The notes under the pieces were generated by a model. The model did no database searches. It saw only the letters and a program-made list of their open reading frames with translations, and was not told the origin of the DNA. Made by a program: the position numbers and the translations under genes. Positions 17,495-27,021 of a stretch of DNA of 56,884 nt are shown piece after piece. The stretch is from Candidatus Omnitrophota bacterium (lineage in GTDB: Bacteria > Omnitrophota > Gorgyraeia > Zapsychrales > Zapsychraceae). The stretch lies in the NCBI GenBank assembly GCA_021108075.1, contig JAIORP010000149.1, forward strand, positions 1 through 56,884. Direction: 5' to 3'. The first letter of the stretch is position 1. Every line of letters begins with the position of its first letter.

Positions 17495-19211
17495 TGATCA
17501 TGTTTCTCTTTATCGGAACGGGGAACGGATGAACCAATAAATCAAACTCTTCTTTAACATCCGGCCAATGAAAGATCCTCCCTTCTATACGTAAATACCA
17601 CTCAATCCGGTTATGTTCACTCGCAAATGTATGCATGGCATTCTCTGGAATAATAATCTCAAACTCGCCTTGCCGCATTTGGGCCTTGTCCAGAACTGAA
17701 AAAAAGCTACGGGAATAAAATGTTTTCCGGTCCGTGTACGTGCTTGTTCCGCGCGTATAAATAGCAACTTCCCGACCTTCCAAATAAATATTTAGCTGTT
17801 GCATTCTATCACATTGACCTCGCAGAGACCACTGAACAGGGATATGATCTCCGACATAAATCTTTTTGACTGGAATCTTAATCTCTGGTTCCGGATTAAA
17901 AAGAACTAACCATTGATAAACCGCGCCCGCAGTGATAAGCAATCCGACAAAAACAAAAAGGGTTAGAGGAAATCGTCCCAACGCTTTAAAGACATTGATC
18001 CAGGCAAAGTCCGATTGTGATGATTCATGGAAGGCGACAAAAAAAATGACGCCATTCCAAAACAAAGCAAAAAATGTGGTTGAAATAAACCGAACCAAAC
18101 GGGTCGAGCGGGGTTTTAATATCAACAAGCCGTCTTTACTGTGTTGAGCGGAAAAACAGGCCTGGACGGAAGGATTTTTTCCGGTAATAAAATTTTTCTG
18201 ATGATCGGAAATGGATTTATTCCGGTTCATAATACTCCCGACCATTCCTCCTAAACCAACTAAAACAAATAAAGCTCCGACACTGCCACCGACGTACATC
18301 AGGCTGGTTACATCTCTGTTCAACACAGCCTCCTGCGGGTCGTATGGATCAACAAAACAAGATTTCATACTTTGAGGCTTATAGGCCTGAACGATTTTCT
18401 TTTTACTGGAATATCCGCTCGAAGAGCCGCCGATAAAATCAAATTGATTAGACTGATAACTTTTCCCATTGTATTCATACGCATATAAAATATCTACACT
18501 ATATGTCGTATCATCGCCCGAATCATGTGTTCGCACATGACTGGAAACAATGCGACAGTCTAATTCAGGCCACTTTCGTGAACGCTGCGTCTTTAAAAAA
18601 GGATTCCAGAAGAGGGCAGAAAAAACCGCCGTTCCGGCGATAAAAAAAACAAAAAAGAATACCAGCCCGAAAATCCATCCTTTTGGTTGAACGGCATCAG
18701 CCGTGTGGATATGGGCTGTTTTGCTTTGATGCCTATCATCTGACGCGAACCAGACACCCCAAATTCCACCTCCCCCGATGAGAATAAACAAGATCGGAAT
18801 AAACATAAATAACGCAAGCCATAAATTTTCGCGAATCAAAACAGCCCGCTCTGGTGTATGTGGATGGACGTAACACGTTACAAAACGATCCTTTTCCCAT
18901 TGCTGGACATACCGGGCCAATTGATTGTACTTAGCATAACCTTGCTTTTTTAGTGTGAACCGATTTGATCGATATTCTTGACCCTGAAAAGAATACTGAT
19001 ATTCGACTTCGAGGAAATAGGGGCGTTCACTGTCTTCAGAGGACTGATCAATAACTTGACTGAACAGAATTTCACATGTGGTGGCTTTCCAAAAGAAGGG
19101 TTGTGCTTTTGTATAAATTTCTCTTCCCAATAAGACAGCAAATAAACTGCCCATTAAAAAAAAGAACAAAAAAAATAATGAGCCGAAGGACTTTCCAACC
19201 AAATTTTTCAT
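17487..19211 (-). CDS. Multi-pass membrane protein with two DUF3592 domains
   Basis: A 574-residue protein. TM segments lie near 10-28, 130-152, 178-200, 303-325, 375-395 and 415-437. Two extracytoplasmic DUF3592 domains lie between them (about 38-128 and 210-300). Each ends with a CYVHPHTPERAVL or CFVDPYDPQEAVL block, which is the family hallmark. The C-terminal domain (about 440-565) is beta-rich and arrestin-like (IKIPVKKIYVGDHIPVQWSLRG). DUF3592 function is unknown. It lies between a zinc-ribbon gene and the overlapping arrestin-like gene. Confidence 0.75.
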   Translation of the reverse strand: MKNLVGKSFGSLFFLFFFLMGSLFAVLLGREIYTKAQPFFWKATTCEILFSQVIDQSSEDSERPYFLEVEYQYSFQGQEYRSNRFTLKKQGYAKYNQLARYVQQWEKDRFVTCYVHPHTPERAVLIRENLWLALFMFIPILFILIGGGGIWGVWFASDDRHQSKTAHIHTADAVQPKGWIFGLVFFFVFFIAGTAVFSALFWNPFLKTQRSRKWPELDCRIVSSHVRTHDSGDDTTYSVDILYAYEYNGKSYQSNQFDFIGGSSSGYSSKKKIVQAYKPQSMKSCFVDPYDPQEAVLNRDVTSLMYVGGSVGALFVLVGLGGMVGSIMNRNKSISDHQKNFITGKNPSVQACFSAQHSKDGLLILKPRSTRLVRFISTTFFALFWNGVIFFVAFHESSQSDFAWINVFKALGRFPLTLFVFVGLLITAGAVYQWLVLFNPEPEIKIPVKKIYVGDHIPVQWSLRGQCDRMQQLNIYLEGREVAIYTRGTSTYTDRKTFYSRSFFSVLDKAQMRQGEFEIIIPENAMHTFASEHNRIEWYLRIEGRIFHWPDVKEEFDLLVHPFPVPIKRNMINE

Positions 19212-19248
19212 AAAATATTCAGTCTAAAAAAATCGTTTCATCCTCCCA

Positions 19249-19797
19249 TCATAAAAACGGCAAATACTCATAAATCTTATCAACGGTTTTTATCATGTCC
19301 GGATGTTCTACCGATATTCTGCGTCGCAACAACTTAAGAATTGTTAAAAAATCTTTAATCTCAGAAGAAATCCCTTTTTCCCCTTTTGTAATTTTAAGAA
19401 ATTGTTTCAATGACTCCCGCGCCAGCTCTGCCGAAGATTCATTTGTAATCAACTTTCCTAAATATTTAATAATTTTAGGAAACTCATCTCTGTGGAGCCA
19501 AATCCCATGGCAATTCATACATCTATCTATGATGACACGCGATTTCTCATATGTTAAAGAAGCCATTGGCACGAGACATTTCGGGCACTCCTTATGTTCC
19601 GACTGCACGGTATATTTATCCGCTTCATCGCTGAACGGATCAAAATCAATCCAACTCAAGTCTTCATCCGTATGGTCTTTCGCTTTCTTTAATTCATCAC
19701 GCGCAAACCAACGGCCTTGGCATTTCGAACATTCATAGATAACAATCCCTTTAAAGTCTGTTGATTGTAATGGTGTTTGACATTCAGCACAATTCAT
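19249..19797 (-). CDS. Double TFIIB-type zinc-ribbon protein
   Basis: A 182-residue protein with two zf-TFIIB ribbons. The first has C3xxC6 and CSKCQGRWF (about 23-31). The second has CPKC (about 72) and CMNCHGIWLHRDE (about 93). This is the bacterial zf-TFIIB family, with the typical W[FL].[RH]DEL after the second knuckle. The C-terminal half is helical and charged. The role is unknown; such proteins often sit beside membrane or stress genes. It is 37 bp ahead of the DUF3592 gene in the same direction. Confidence 0.8.
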   Translation of the reverse strand: MNCAECQTPLQSTDFKGIVIYECSKCQGRWFARDELKKAKDHTDEDLSWIDFDPFSDEADKYTVQSEHKECPKCLVPMASLTYEKSRVIIDRCMNCHGIWLHRDEFPKIIKYLGKLITNESSAELARESLKQFLKITKGEKGISSEIKDFLTILKLLRRRISVEHPDMIKTVDKIYEYLPFL

Positions 19798-19857
19798 TAA
19801 TAAAACCTCCTATTTTTTTTCAAAGCAATATACCTGTATCGAATCGATAGGATAAAA

Positions 19858-20586
19858 CTACCATTCAATACGCTGTTTATCTTTAAAAAATCCTCCCCGA
19901 GGGCCATCGTCAGGTAAGGTCGCGAGCCAGATGGCTGTCTCAGCCCCTTCTTCAACTGAACGGGGTGCTTGCGGCCCACCCATGTCTGTTCGACACCAGC
20001 CAGGGCACATCGAGTTAACAATAATATTCTCTTCTTTTAATTCAGAGGCCAATATGCGCGTTAAAACATTCAAGGCTGTTTTTGAAATGCGATAAGCGGG
20101 GAATCCGGCGTTCATCGTTGCTAACTGCCCCAGACTGCTTGAAATATTGATAATACGTCCGTATTGATGTGTCCGCATCAAAGGAACCATCTCCTGACAT
20201 AATAATAATGGACCATAAACATTGGTTTCCATGGCTCTATGAACACATTTTAACTCCGAGCTGAAAACGCTGGTTTTCACATCATCACTGGTATCTTTAA
20301 CCTCAGGAAAAATGCCCGCGTTATTTATTAAGATATCACAACGGCCATAGACCTCCTGGATATTATCACAAAAGTCATGAATGCTTTTCTCATCCGTGAC
20401 ATCTAATTGATGATACAATACATCCAAATTCTCATCCCGCAATAATTTACAGGCGGCTTCACCTTTTTCTCGATTTCGGCTTGTGAGTACAACTTGAATA
20501 TTTAGCTTGGCTAATTGACGGCAAATCTCATGCCCAATACCCCGATTAGCTCCGGTCACAACAGCTATTTTATGATCAACAACCAT
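19858..20586 (-). CDS. Short-chain dehydrogenase/reductase (carbonyl reductase-like)
   Basis: A 242-residue classical SDR. The Rossmann motif TGANRGIG (about 15-22) implies NADP or NAD binding. NNAG lies near 87-90. The catalytic serine is in NISSSLG, and the Tyr/Lys pair is in YRISK. After the active site comes CPGWCRTDMGG, typical of carbonyl-reductase-like SDRs. The substrate cannot be predicted from sequence. It is followed 60 bp later by the zinc-ribbon gene and preceded by an unknown anchored protein. Confidence 0.9.
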   Translation of the reverse strand: MVVDHKIAVVTGANRGIGHEICRQLAKLNIQVVLTSRNREKGEAACKLLRDENLDVLYHQLDVTDEKSIHDFCDNIQEVYGRCDILINNAGIFPEVKDTSDDVKTSVFSSELKCVHRAMETNVYGPLLLCQEMVPLMRTHQYGRIINISSSLGQLATMNAGFPAYRISKTALNVLTRILASELKEENIIVNSMCPGWCRTDMGGPQAPRSVEEGAETAIWLATLPDDGPRGGFFKDKQRIEW

Positions 20587-20598
20587 TTTCTTCCCCCA

Positions 20599-21207
20599 TC
20601 AACCGGTCTCTTTTATTTTTCGAACAATCTTCTGAGCCACATCAATAAATTGATCTATTTCCTCCTCAACCATAATATCTTGTGGTACGGACAGTTCAAA
20701 CTTCTTTTTATTCAATTTTAAATGTGGGTGTTTATTCTTAAGGCTCAGGATGGATTCTTGTATTTCAGGGACCAAAACCGACCGGGCCAACATTTCGTTT
20801 TTACTTTTAATGATAAATACTTCATCAAAAGGAGGATACCCCATAAGGATATCCTGCCCACCCAATCCTTTGCCTATTTTGCTTAAAACCGTCTCCGGGT
20901 ACACGTTCAATGAACAATCATTCTGAACATTTAAATCACACTTCAGCATCGTGTACGGAGGAGAATTCTTTTGTCCGGGAATATGACAAAGCGTCACTTG
21001 TTCGCTATCACAGGGAATCCTCACACCCGAAAAATATTTCCAGGAAAAAACATTCTTTATAACCAGTTCCCCATTTCTCTTCGATGAAATCCGTTCATAT
21101 AAATCTTTAATTTGTTTATTTCGTTTTTCAAAAAAATGAAAAATAACAAACAATATAAAAATCTGAAATCCAAATGCAAATAAAATTGGCAGCCACAGTT
21201 CGGTCAT
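20599..21207 (-). CDS. Membrane-anchored unknown, paralogue of the next gene upstream
   Basis: A 202-residue protein with an N-terminal transmembrane segment (about 5-25), a charged linker (KRNKQIKDLYER) and a soluble domain. It aligns clearly with the adjacent protein at 21243-21758 in several blocks: KRNGEL/KRDGKL, CDLNVQND/CDLNDDYG, the LGGQDILMGYPPFDEVFIIKS block, and LVPEIQESIL/LEPDLQEILL. No named family was recognised. It is 12 bp upstream of the SDR gene. The pair arose by tandem duplication; only this copy keeps the membrane anchor. Confidence 0.65.
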   Translation of the reverse strand: MTELWLPILFAFGFQIFILFVIFHFFEKRNKQIKDLYERISSKRNGELVIKNVFSWKYFSGVRIPCDSEQVTLCHIPGQKNSPPYTMLKCDLNVQNDCSLNVYPETVLSKIGKGLGGQDILMGYPPFDEVFIIKSKNEMLARSVLVPEIQESILSLKNKHPHLKLNKKKFELSVPQDIMVEEEIDQFIDVAQKIVRKIKETG

Positions 21208-21242
21208 AAATATTAACTCCCGCTTACACCCCCCGGGGATGT

Positions 21243-21758
21243 TTAAACGTTCTTATTAGAAACCAGTTTATTAATAAGCGACATGGACAATCCGATCAAT
21301 TTATCCAATTTATCAACATTTAAAACAATCGCAGAGATATAGAGTTGAAACTTACTCTTTCCAACGCGAATCCCGGGAGTTGCATCCTTGTACTCCAATA
21401 AAATTTCTTGCAAATCAGGTTCCAGAAACTGCTTTGCTAACTGCTCATTATTGCTATTCACGACAAAGACGTCATCAAAAACAGGATTCCCGATCAACAC
21501 ATCTTTTTCACCTAAAGATTTTGCCATTTGACTATAAATATTATCCGTATTCACATTCAAGGTAAAACCATAATCATCATTCAAGTCGCATTCAATATCC
21601 GTACTGGCAGATGCGTCTTTGGAGGCTGCTTTGTGGCTAACAAGCAACCTGTGATCTTTAAGCGGGATCTCCAGCCCCTTTAAAAAAATCAATTTAGTAT
21701 AAACGAGTTTACCATCTCTCTTTTTTGCTATCTCTTTAAATACTCTTTTCCCCATCAT
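21243..21758 (-). CDS. Soluble unknown, paralogue of the neighbouring anchored protein
   Basis: From the ATG at 21758 (an adjacent ATG at 21755 is equally possible behind AGGGGG) the protein has about 171 residues. A longer in-frame start at 21833 has no ribosome site. It shares ordered blocks with the protein at 20599-21207, ending in a KSKFQLYISA strand and a helix rich in Leu and Lys. It has no transmembrane segment with the preferred start, in contrast with its paralogue. Function unknown. It lies about 90 bp after a macro-Nudix fusion gene. Confidence 0.6.
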   Translation of the reverse strand: MMGKRVFKEIAKKRDGKLVYTKLIFLKGLEIPLKDHRLLVSHKAASKDASASTDIECDLNDDYGFTLNVNTDNIYSQMAKSLGEKDVLIGNPVFDDVFVVNSNNEQLAKQFLEPDLQEILLEYKDATPGIRVGKSKFQLYISAIVLNVDKLDKLIGLSMSLINKLVSNKNV

Positions 21759-21845
21759 TCCCCCTACCCTTTGAAAAGATTGCATAAATTGACACAAATG
21801 ATTAACAGACCAAACACAAGTCCCTTTCAACATTGTATTATAGTA

Positions 21846-22778
21846 CTATTTTCTGGACTTTAAATAATCTTCAATGACTTTCTTATGGTCAAAGGCGTAG
21901 CTTCCACTTAACAATTGATCAAAGGGAACAATGGCCAGGTCACAAGCATCATCCCCCGACTTTGGCTCCCCCTCTCCCCTTGAAACAAAAACCGTGCTGA
22001 TGGTATGAAAACGAGGATCCCGCATCGGATCTGAATACACATGAAATTGACTTAACCCGGCTAGATTGAGATTTGTTTCCTCTTTCGCTTCCCGCACCGC
22101 AGCGGCTTCCAGGCTTTCCCCATAATCCACAAATCCACCTGGAAGGGCCCGGCCATAAGGAGGATTCGAGCGTTCAATAATGACAATCCCATCGCCATAT
22201 TCAATAATGATATCGACCGTGACATACGGCCCATCTCCCAGGGTGTCGCGTAGATGGGTCACATAACCGCTAATCGTCTGCAGAAAAGTATGATAGGTAT
22301 CTTCATCATCTAAACAAATAAAAATGAATTTCAATGCATCTTGATTAATTTTTATGTGCTTCAATATTTCTTGAGCCATGATTTTGGCAGAGCCAACTTT
22401 TGGAAATCCCCCGAGGCTACATCCCAGGGAAGGAAAAGCAATCGAATGAAAATTAGCCTTATGAGCGCACTCCAACGCAGCGGCACAAGCTGATCGAATA
22501 CATAATTCCGCAACATCTTCTTCACGCTCCCGGATAGCTGTATGAATAACATGCTTTGATGGAAGCTGACCGGCAGTGGTGATCAGCGCTTCTCCAATAG
22601 ATATGGGACCTTTGGACGTGGCTTCAATCTCGATATCAGCGCCCCCTTTATGAATAATATGGCCGGCTAAACCGCGATCCATAACAAGGTTGGCTGAGGC
22701 AGGATTAACGATCGCATCAACTTTCAAGGATGTAATATCTCCTTGAATAATTTTTATTTCTGTCTTCTTAACAATCAC
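21846..22778 (-). CDS. Macro domain-Nudix hydrolase fusion
   Basis: A 310-residue protein. Residues 1-165 form a macro domain: GDIT near 13, VDAIVNPASANL (20-31) in the ligand-binding loop, HVIHTA, and FPSLGCSLGGFP (115-126). Residues about 180-310 form a Nudix hydrolase with the box G215-x5-E221-x7-REAKEETNL (229-237), one Asn replacing the usual Gly. Macro domains bind or hydrolyse ADP-ribose derivatives, and many Nudix enzymes cleave ADP-ribose to AMP. A coupled ADP-ribose-processing role is therefore a reasonable inference. It overlaps the upstream cca gene by four bases. Confidence 0.88.
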   Translation of the reverse strand: MIVKKTEIKIIQGDITSLKVDAIVNPASANLVMDRGLAGHIIHKGGADIEIEATSKGPISIGEALITTAGQLPSKHVIHTAIREREEDVAELCIRSACAAALECAHKANFHSIAFPSLGCSLGGFPKVGSAKIMAQEILKHIKINQDALKFIFICLDDEDTYHTFLQTISGYVTHLRDTLGDGPYVTVDIIIEYGDGIVIIERSNPPYGRALPGGFVDYGESLEAAAVREAKEETNLNLAGLSQFHVYSDPMRDPRFHTISTVFVSRGEGEPKSGDDACDLAIVPFDQLLSGSYAFDHKKVIEDYLKSRK

Positions 22779-24229
22779 TTTTTTATCCTCTCAAAAATTT
22801 GACGGGCCAGGATTAAAGCATCTTCCTTTGTCTTTATCTTATCTAAATTCTGCTGTTCTTCAACTTCTGAAAGAATTTTTGAAAAAAACGGTGACGGCCG
22901 TATTTGAAGGGCGCGGACCAGGTCATGCCCATTAATAAGCCGCTCAAAAGGTTTTTTTCTTTTTATAACAAAATAACGCGCGATAAGATCCATGCAAATC
23001 TCTTTATGATGAGCCTGTTTCTGGGCCGTCGTTAAGGGACCTCTGGTCGATTGCTGATCAGCTAAAGACAACACAGCGATACTAACAGCTTCATCTTTGG
23101 TATCTCGAAAATACCGATAGATCGCTTTCTCTGAAGGACGTTGAAAATTAGACAAATATCCCGGTCGCAAGTGCCAACGGACCATGTCTTCTAAGGCGTA
23201 CCTTTCCCTGTTCGACAACTTAAGCAATTGAGCGACGGTTCGAACAATGCTCTGTCCGATATGCTCGTGGGCATGGAATAAAAATCGATCATCTACTTTT
23301 TTCTTTGCTTCCGGTTTGCCAATATCGTGCAGCAGGCAGGCTAACTTGATTAAAGCCCATCTCGTCCGCTCGCCGCCTAGAAATTCAGAAAAATTTATCC
23401 TAACGTCTTCCCCATCGGAAATTGAACCGAGGTCGCTCCACATAAGTTCCATTTGCCGAAGAGTCTCCATCGAATGCGCCCAAACATCTAAATGATGATA
23501 ACGGCCTTGCTTGCAATTATACATCACATGGATTTGAGGAATCACACGGTCCAATAAACCGACAGCCTCCATTTGCTGAATATTTTCATATGTTTGAGGG
23601 GATGACAAAATCTTGAAAAATTCATCACGAATACGTTCATACGACACAGTTCGAATCAAATCCGCATCTTTCTGAATTTGTAATAACGTTTTATCTTCGA
23701 TCTTAAAGTTCAATGTTGCTTGCAGACTAAAAGCCCTTAACATCCTGAGCGGATCGTCCTTAAACACTTTTACGGATGTCATCTTAACCGTCCTGGCGTT
23801 CAAATCTTTCAGGCCGTTCTTATAATCAAGAACAACATCTTCCAAATCCATTTGATCGTCAAGACCCAGAAGATCAACACAAAGCGTGTTGATCGTGAAA
23901 TCACGATGTGCTAAATCTTGCTTGATTGTCTCTGCCCGATATTCGGCAAAATCAAAAGTCAGGACACGTCCTTTTATTTTCTTGATAACCCGGGCGCAGC
24001 CATGCTCATCATCCAGCAAAACAAAGGAACCCCTGACCTTCCTGGCAAAATGACGCGCTAACAAAATGGCATCCTTAGATACGGCAAAATCAAAATCTCT
24101 TTTAAGGCTCCCCATCAGGGCATCCCGAATGTACCCGCCGACTAAAAAAACCGACATTTTTTTTTGTCGGGCTAACGTTTGGATCATTTGAAGTTGAGGA
24201 TATTCGTTAAGAATTGGCATAAACGGCAA
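22775..24229 (-). CDS. cca: CCA-adding tRNA nucleotidyltransferase/poly(A) polymerase family with HD domain
   Basis: A 484-residue class II nucleotidyltransferase. GG at 31-32 and RD at 35-36 form GGYIRDALMG, and the catalytic carboxylates are in DFDF at 45-48. Head and neck helices include RRAFS-like LRMLRAFSLQ (162-170). An HD phosphohydrolase domain has H301-D302 in LLHDIGKP. It adds or repairs the tRNA 3' CCA; neither tRNA gene in this window encodes CCA, consistent with need for such an enzyme. Poly(A) polymerase activity cannot be excluded. It is translationally coupled to the macro-Nudix gene. Confidence 0.9.
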   Translation of the reverse strand: MPFMPILNEYPQLQMIQTLARQKKMSVFLVGGYIRDALMGSLKRDFDFAVSKDAILLARHFARKVRGSFVLLDDEHGCARVIKKIKGRVLTFDFAEYRAETIKQDLAHRDFTINTLCVDLLGLDDQMDLEDVVLDYKNGLKDLNARTVKMTSVKVFKDDPLRMLRAFSLQATLNFKIEDKTLLQIQKDADLIRTVSYERIRDEFFKILSSPQTYENIQQMEAVGLLDRVIPQIHVMYNCKQGRYHHLDVWAHSMETLRQMELMWSDLGSISDGEDVRINFSEFLGGERTRWALIKLACLLHDIGKPEAKKKVDDRFLFHAHEHIGQSIVRTVAQLLKLSNRERYALEDMVRWHLRPGYLSNFQRPSEKAIYRYFRDTKDEAVSIAVLSLADQQSTRGPLTTAQKQAHHKEICMDLIARYFVIKRKKPFERLINGHDLVRALQIRPSPFFSKILSEVEEQQNLDKIKTKEDALILARQIFERIKK

Positions 24230-24246
24230 GCGAATTGAAAAAACAT

Positions 24247-24651
24247 TTAAAATAATGCTGTTTTATTGATAATTTCTTCTGCGACATAAATATCAATCCC
24301 CATGCGGACAGCAATCGCAATCCCGTCAGAAGGACGGGTATCAACGATTCGTTCAGAACCGTCAGGCAAAATAAATTTTAGCTTACCATGAAAGGTATTC
24401 TTGACCATTTTATCAATAACGAGACGTTCTAAGTCTACGCCCAAAGATTCAATAACGGAAACCAACAGATCATGCGTCATCGGCCGCGGAGGAACGACAT
24501 TCGCCAGCTTCATTTTAATGCTGGAGGCTTCGAGAAAACCGATCACGATAGGAAACTGACGATCTCCGTCTTTTTCTTTAAGGACAATAACCTGATCTTG
24601 CCTTTTTTCATCTATAATAATTTTGCATAATTCAACTTGAACTAATTTCAT
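24247..24651 (-). CDS. Bifunctional nuclease family protein (DUF151)
   Basis: A 134-residue protein matching the BFN/DUF151 family. It has the RQFPIVIGFLEASSIKMKL segment, a MTHDLLVSVIESLG helix, and the DTRPSDGIAIAVR signature followed by the IYVAEEI end. Family members in plants and bacteria are reported to have DNase/RNase activity, and the fold is compact alpha/beta. Length is typical of the short bacterial form. It lies 57 bp after nrdR and 17 bp before cca. The in vivo role here is unknown. Confidence 0.88.
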   Translation of the reverse strand: MKLVQVELCKIIIDEKRQDQVIVLKEKDGDRQFPIVIGFLEASSIKMKLANVVPPRPMTHDLLVSVIESLGVDLERLVIDKMVKNTFHGKLKFILPDGSERIVDTRPSDGIAIAVRMGIDIYVAEEIINKTALF

Positions 24652-24708
24652 AATAAAACCCTTTTATGGTATTTTAGCTTACAAGGCAAAATAAATACTG
24701 CCTAACTT

Positions 24709-25173
24709 TCACTTTTTTGTTGTCTTGTCCAACAGGCTTTTTAGTTCATTCATAAACTGATTAACATCTCGGAATTGACGGTAAACACTGGCAAACCGAA
24801 CATAGGCGACTTCATCGAGCACAGCTAATTTTTCCATTAGCAATTCACCTATTACTTTTGAATGAACTTCACGGTCATATTTCTTTTGCACTGTCCGTTC
24901 GATGTCATCTGTGATGTCTTCGATCTTATCAATGCTAACAGGCCTTTTTTCACACGCTTTGACCAGTCCTGAAATAATCTTTGAACGATCAAACGCTTGC
25001 CGTCTTCCATCCCGTTTCACAACCATCATCATAACATTTTCAATATATTCATACGTTGTAAAACGCTTTTCACATTTGAGACATTCCCGTCGGCGACGTA
25101 TAGCTGTGCCCTCGCTGCATAAACGCGAGTCGACAACCTTTGTTTCATTATACGCACAAGCGGGACATTTCAT
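24709..25173 (-). CDS. nrdR: Transcriptional repressor NrdR
   Basis: With the ATG at 25173 (four residues inside the open frame) the protein starts MKCPACAYNETKVVDSR and has 154 residues, the standard NrdR length. A zinc ribbon (C3/C6 and C31/C34-type pairs, including ECLKCEKRFTTYE) is followed by an ATP-cone domain starting near VVKRDGRRQAFDR. NrdR senses dATP/ATP and represses ribonucleotide reductase genes. No nrd gene is in this window. It lies 26 bp after glyA, a pairing found in many bacteria. Confidence 0.96.
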   Translation of the reverse strand: MKCPACAYNETKVVDSRLCSEGTAIRRRRECLKCEKRFTTYEYIENVMMMVVKRDGRRQAFDRSKIISGLVKACEKRPVSIDKIEDITDDIERTVQKKYDREVHSKVIGELLMEKLAVLDEVAYVRFASVYRQFRDVNQFMNELKSLLDKTTKK

Positions 25174-25199
25174 TATAAAAAACAAACGACTTTCTTTTT

Positions 25200-26453
25200 T
25201 TAGACCACCGCACTGATTTCTTGATAGATAGGGAACGCCTGCGTTAATTGTTCGATCTCAACTTTTACTGTTCCCAGCACAGTTGAATCCTCTCGATTTT
25301 CAACAGCTCTATCAATCAACTCTGCAATTTTTTCCATCTGGGAAACCTTCATGCCCCTCGTTGTAACTGCAGGAGTTCCTATCCTGATACCACTCGCCAC
25401 CGCTGGCGGGGCCGGGTCAAAAGGTATTAAATTTTTATTAACAGTAATGCGCACTTTATCCAACAAACTGGCCACATCTTTACCCGTAATATTCTTTGGC
25501 CTTACATCAACCATAAACAAATGGTTATCTGTTCCGCCTGAGACAATACGGTAATCACGCGCTTCAAGCGCCCGCGCAAAGGCCTTGGCATTATCAATGA
25601 CCTGCTGCTGATAATTTTTAAAATCTGGGCCTAACGCTTCTTTAAACGCGACGGCTTTTGCTGCAATCACATGCATCAACGGGCCGCCTTGCACTCCGGG
25701 AAAGACGCGTGAATCGATTTTCTTGGCGAACTCCTCTTTGCATAAAATCAGTCCGCCTCGAGGCCCCCTCAGGGTTTTATGGGTTGTGGTCGTCACAAAT
25801 TCTGAATAAGGAACCGGATTCGGATGCAGGCCCGCAGAGACTAATCCGGCGATATGGGCCATATCAACAAACAGATACGCCCCAACCTCATCACAAATCT
25901 CACGGAACTTCTTAAAATCAATAATGCGGGAATACGCCGATGCTCCAGCGACGATCATTTTCGGTTTATGCTCCCGGGCAAGAGCGGCTAAACCATCATA
26001 GTCAATTTGCTCTGTTTCCGCATGGACTTTATAGGAAACAACGTTATACGAACGGCCCGAAAAATTCAATTTAAAACCATGGGTCAAGTGACCACCACAG
26101 GCCAAGTCCATGGCCAATATCGTATCGCCATAGTCCAGTGCTGCCAGGTAAACAGCCATATTGGCCTGAGAGCCTGAATGCGGTTGAACATTGGCATGTT
26201 CTGCGCCGAACAATTTTTTCGCTCGTTTGATCGCCAGAGACTCAGCAATATCGACATACTCGCAACCATCATACCAACGCGCCGCAGGGTAGCCTTCGGC
26301 ATATTTATTTGTCAACACACTCCCCTGGGCCTCTAAAACAGCTTCTGAAACAATATTTTCAGAGGCGATGAGCTCAATATTATTTTGTTGTCGAAATAAC
26401 TCTTCTTTAACAGCCTGATATATTTCAGGGTCTGTTTGCTTAAGGTGCTCCAT
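25200..26453 (-). CDS. glyA: Serine hydroxymethyltransferase
   Basis: A 417-residue PLP enzyme interconverting serine and glycine with tetrahydrofolate one-carbon units. Recognisable motifs are [21 protein letters not shown] near the N-terminus, [21 protein letters not shown], and the PLP-lysine segment [14 protein letters not shown]. The C-terminal region contains [12 protein letters not shown]. Full length. It supplies one-carbon units and glycine for the purine genes about 2 kb upstream and belongs to the same minus-strand run, following rpiB. Confidence 0.98.
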   Translation of the reverse strand: MEHLKQTDPEIYQAVKEELFRQQNNIELIASENIVSEAVLEAQGSVLTNKYAEGYPAARWYDGCEYVDIAESLAIKRAKKLFGAEHANVQPHSGSQANMAVYLAALDYGDTILAMDLACGGHLTHGFKLNFSGRSYNVVSYKVHAETEQIDYDGLAALAREHKPKMIVAGASAYSRIIDFKKFREICDEVGAYLFVDMAHIAGLVSAGLHPNPVPYSEFVTTTTHKTLRGPRGGLILCKEEFAKKIDSRVFPGVQGGPLMHVIAAKAVAFKEALGPDFKNYQQQVIDNAKAFARALEARDYRIVSGGTDNHLFMVDVRPKNITGKDVASLLDKVRITVNKNLIPFDPAPPAVASGIRIGTPAVTTRGMKVSQMEKIAELIDRAVENREDSTVLGTVKVEIEQLTQAFPIYQEISAVV

Positions 26454-26486
26454 GTCTAATCCTCTTATCCCATCTATTTTAAAATC

Positions 26487-26948
26487 TTACTGATTTTCGC
26501 GACATTCTTTCTGTTCAAAACGTTTTATTTGCTGCATACGCCTTTTATGACGCCCTCCTTCAAACGGGGTTGTCATCCATTTCTCGATAATATTTCGCAA
26601 TTCATTTTTCTTTCCAAATCGACCACTCAGAACCAAAACATTCGCGTTATTATGCTTTCGAGAGAGCACCGCCGTCCTGGCATTATAACATAAGGCCGCA
26701 TAAGCCCCCCTCACTTTATTCGCGATAATCGTCTGTCCGATACCGGACAAACAAATCAATATTCCACGGCTATCTTTATCTTGGCTAACCGCTTTAGCCA
26801 CTTTATAACCGATTTTAGGGTAATCGCAAATTTTTCCTTTTTCATGCACACCAACATCAACCACGTCATAATGCATCTCTTCCAGTATACTTATAATTCC
26901 TTTTTTGAAGTTAAAACCTCGATGGTCCGCTCCAATATATACTTTCAA
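26487..26948 (-). CDS. rpiB: Ribose 5-phosphate isomerase B
   Basis: A 153-residue RpiB/LacAB-family sugar isomerase. It has the N-terminal IGADHRGFNFKKG motif. The catalytic Cys lies in ILICLSGIGQTIIANKV, where CLSG replaces the usual CGTG. The second site segment is ALCYNARTAVLSRKHNNANVL. It interconverts ribose 5-phosphate and ribulose 5-phosphate, feeding PRPP and purine synthesis. It lies between the Sua5-phosphatase fusion and glyA. The Leu-Ser substitution next to the catalytic Cys deserves a check for substrate shift, for example toward other pentose or hexose phosphates. Confidence 0.93.
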   Translation of the reverse strand: MKVYIGADHRGFNFKKGIISILEEMHYDVVDVGVHEKGKICDYPKIGYKVAKAVSQDKDSRGILICLSGIGQTIIANKVRGAYAALCYNARTAVLSRKHNNANVLVLSGRFGKKNELRNIIEKWMTTPFEGGRHKRRMQQIKRFEQKECRENQ

Positions 26949-27021
26949 TGTCTTCTCCTTTATCTCAATAAATCAAACTGCCCCTAACCTATCATTGAGC
27001 GTAAAGACCGGGCGGTATCCA

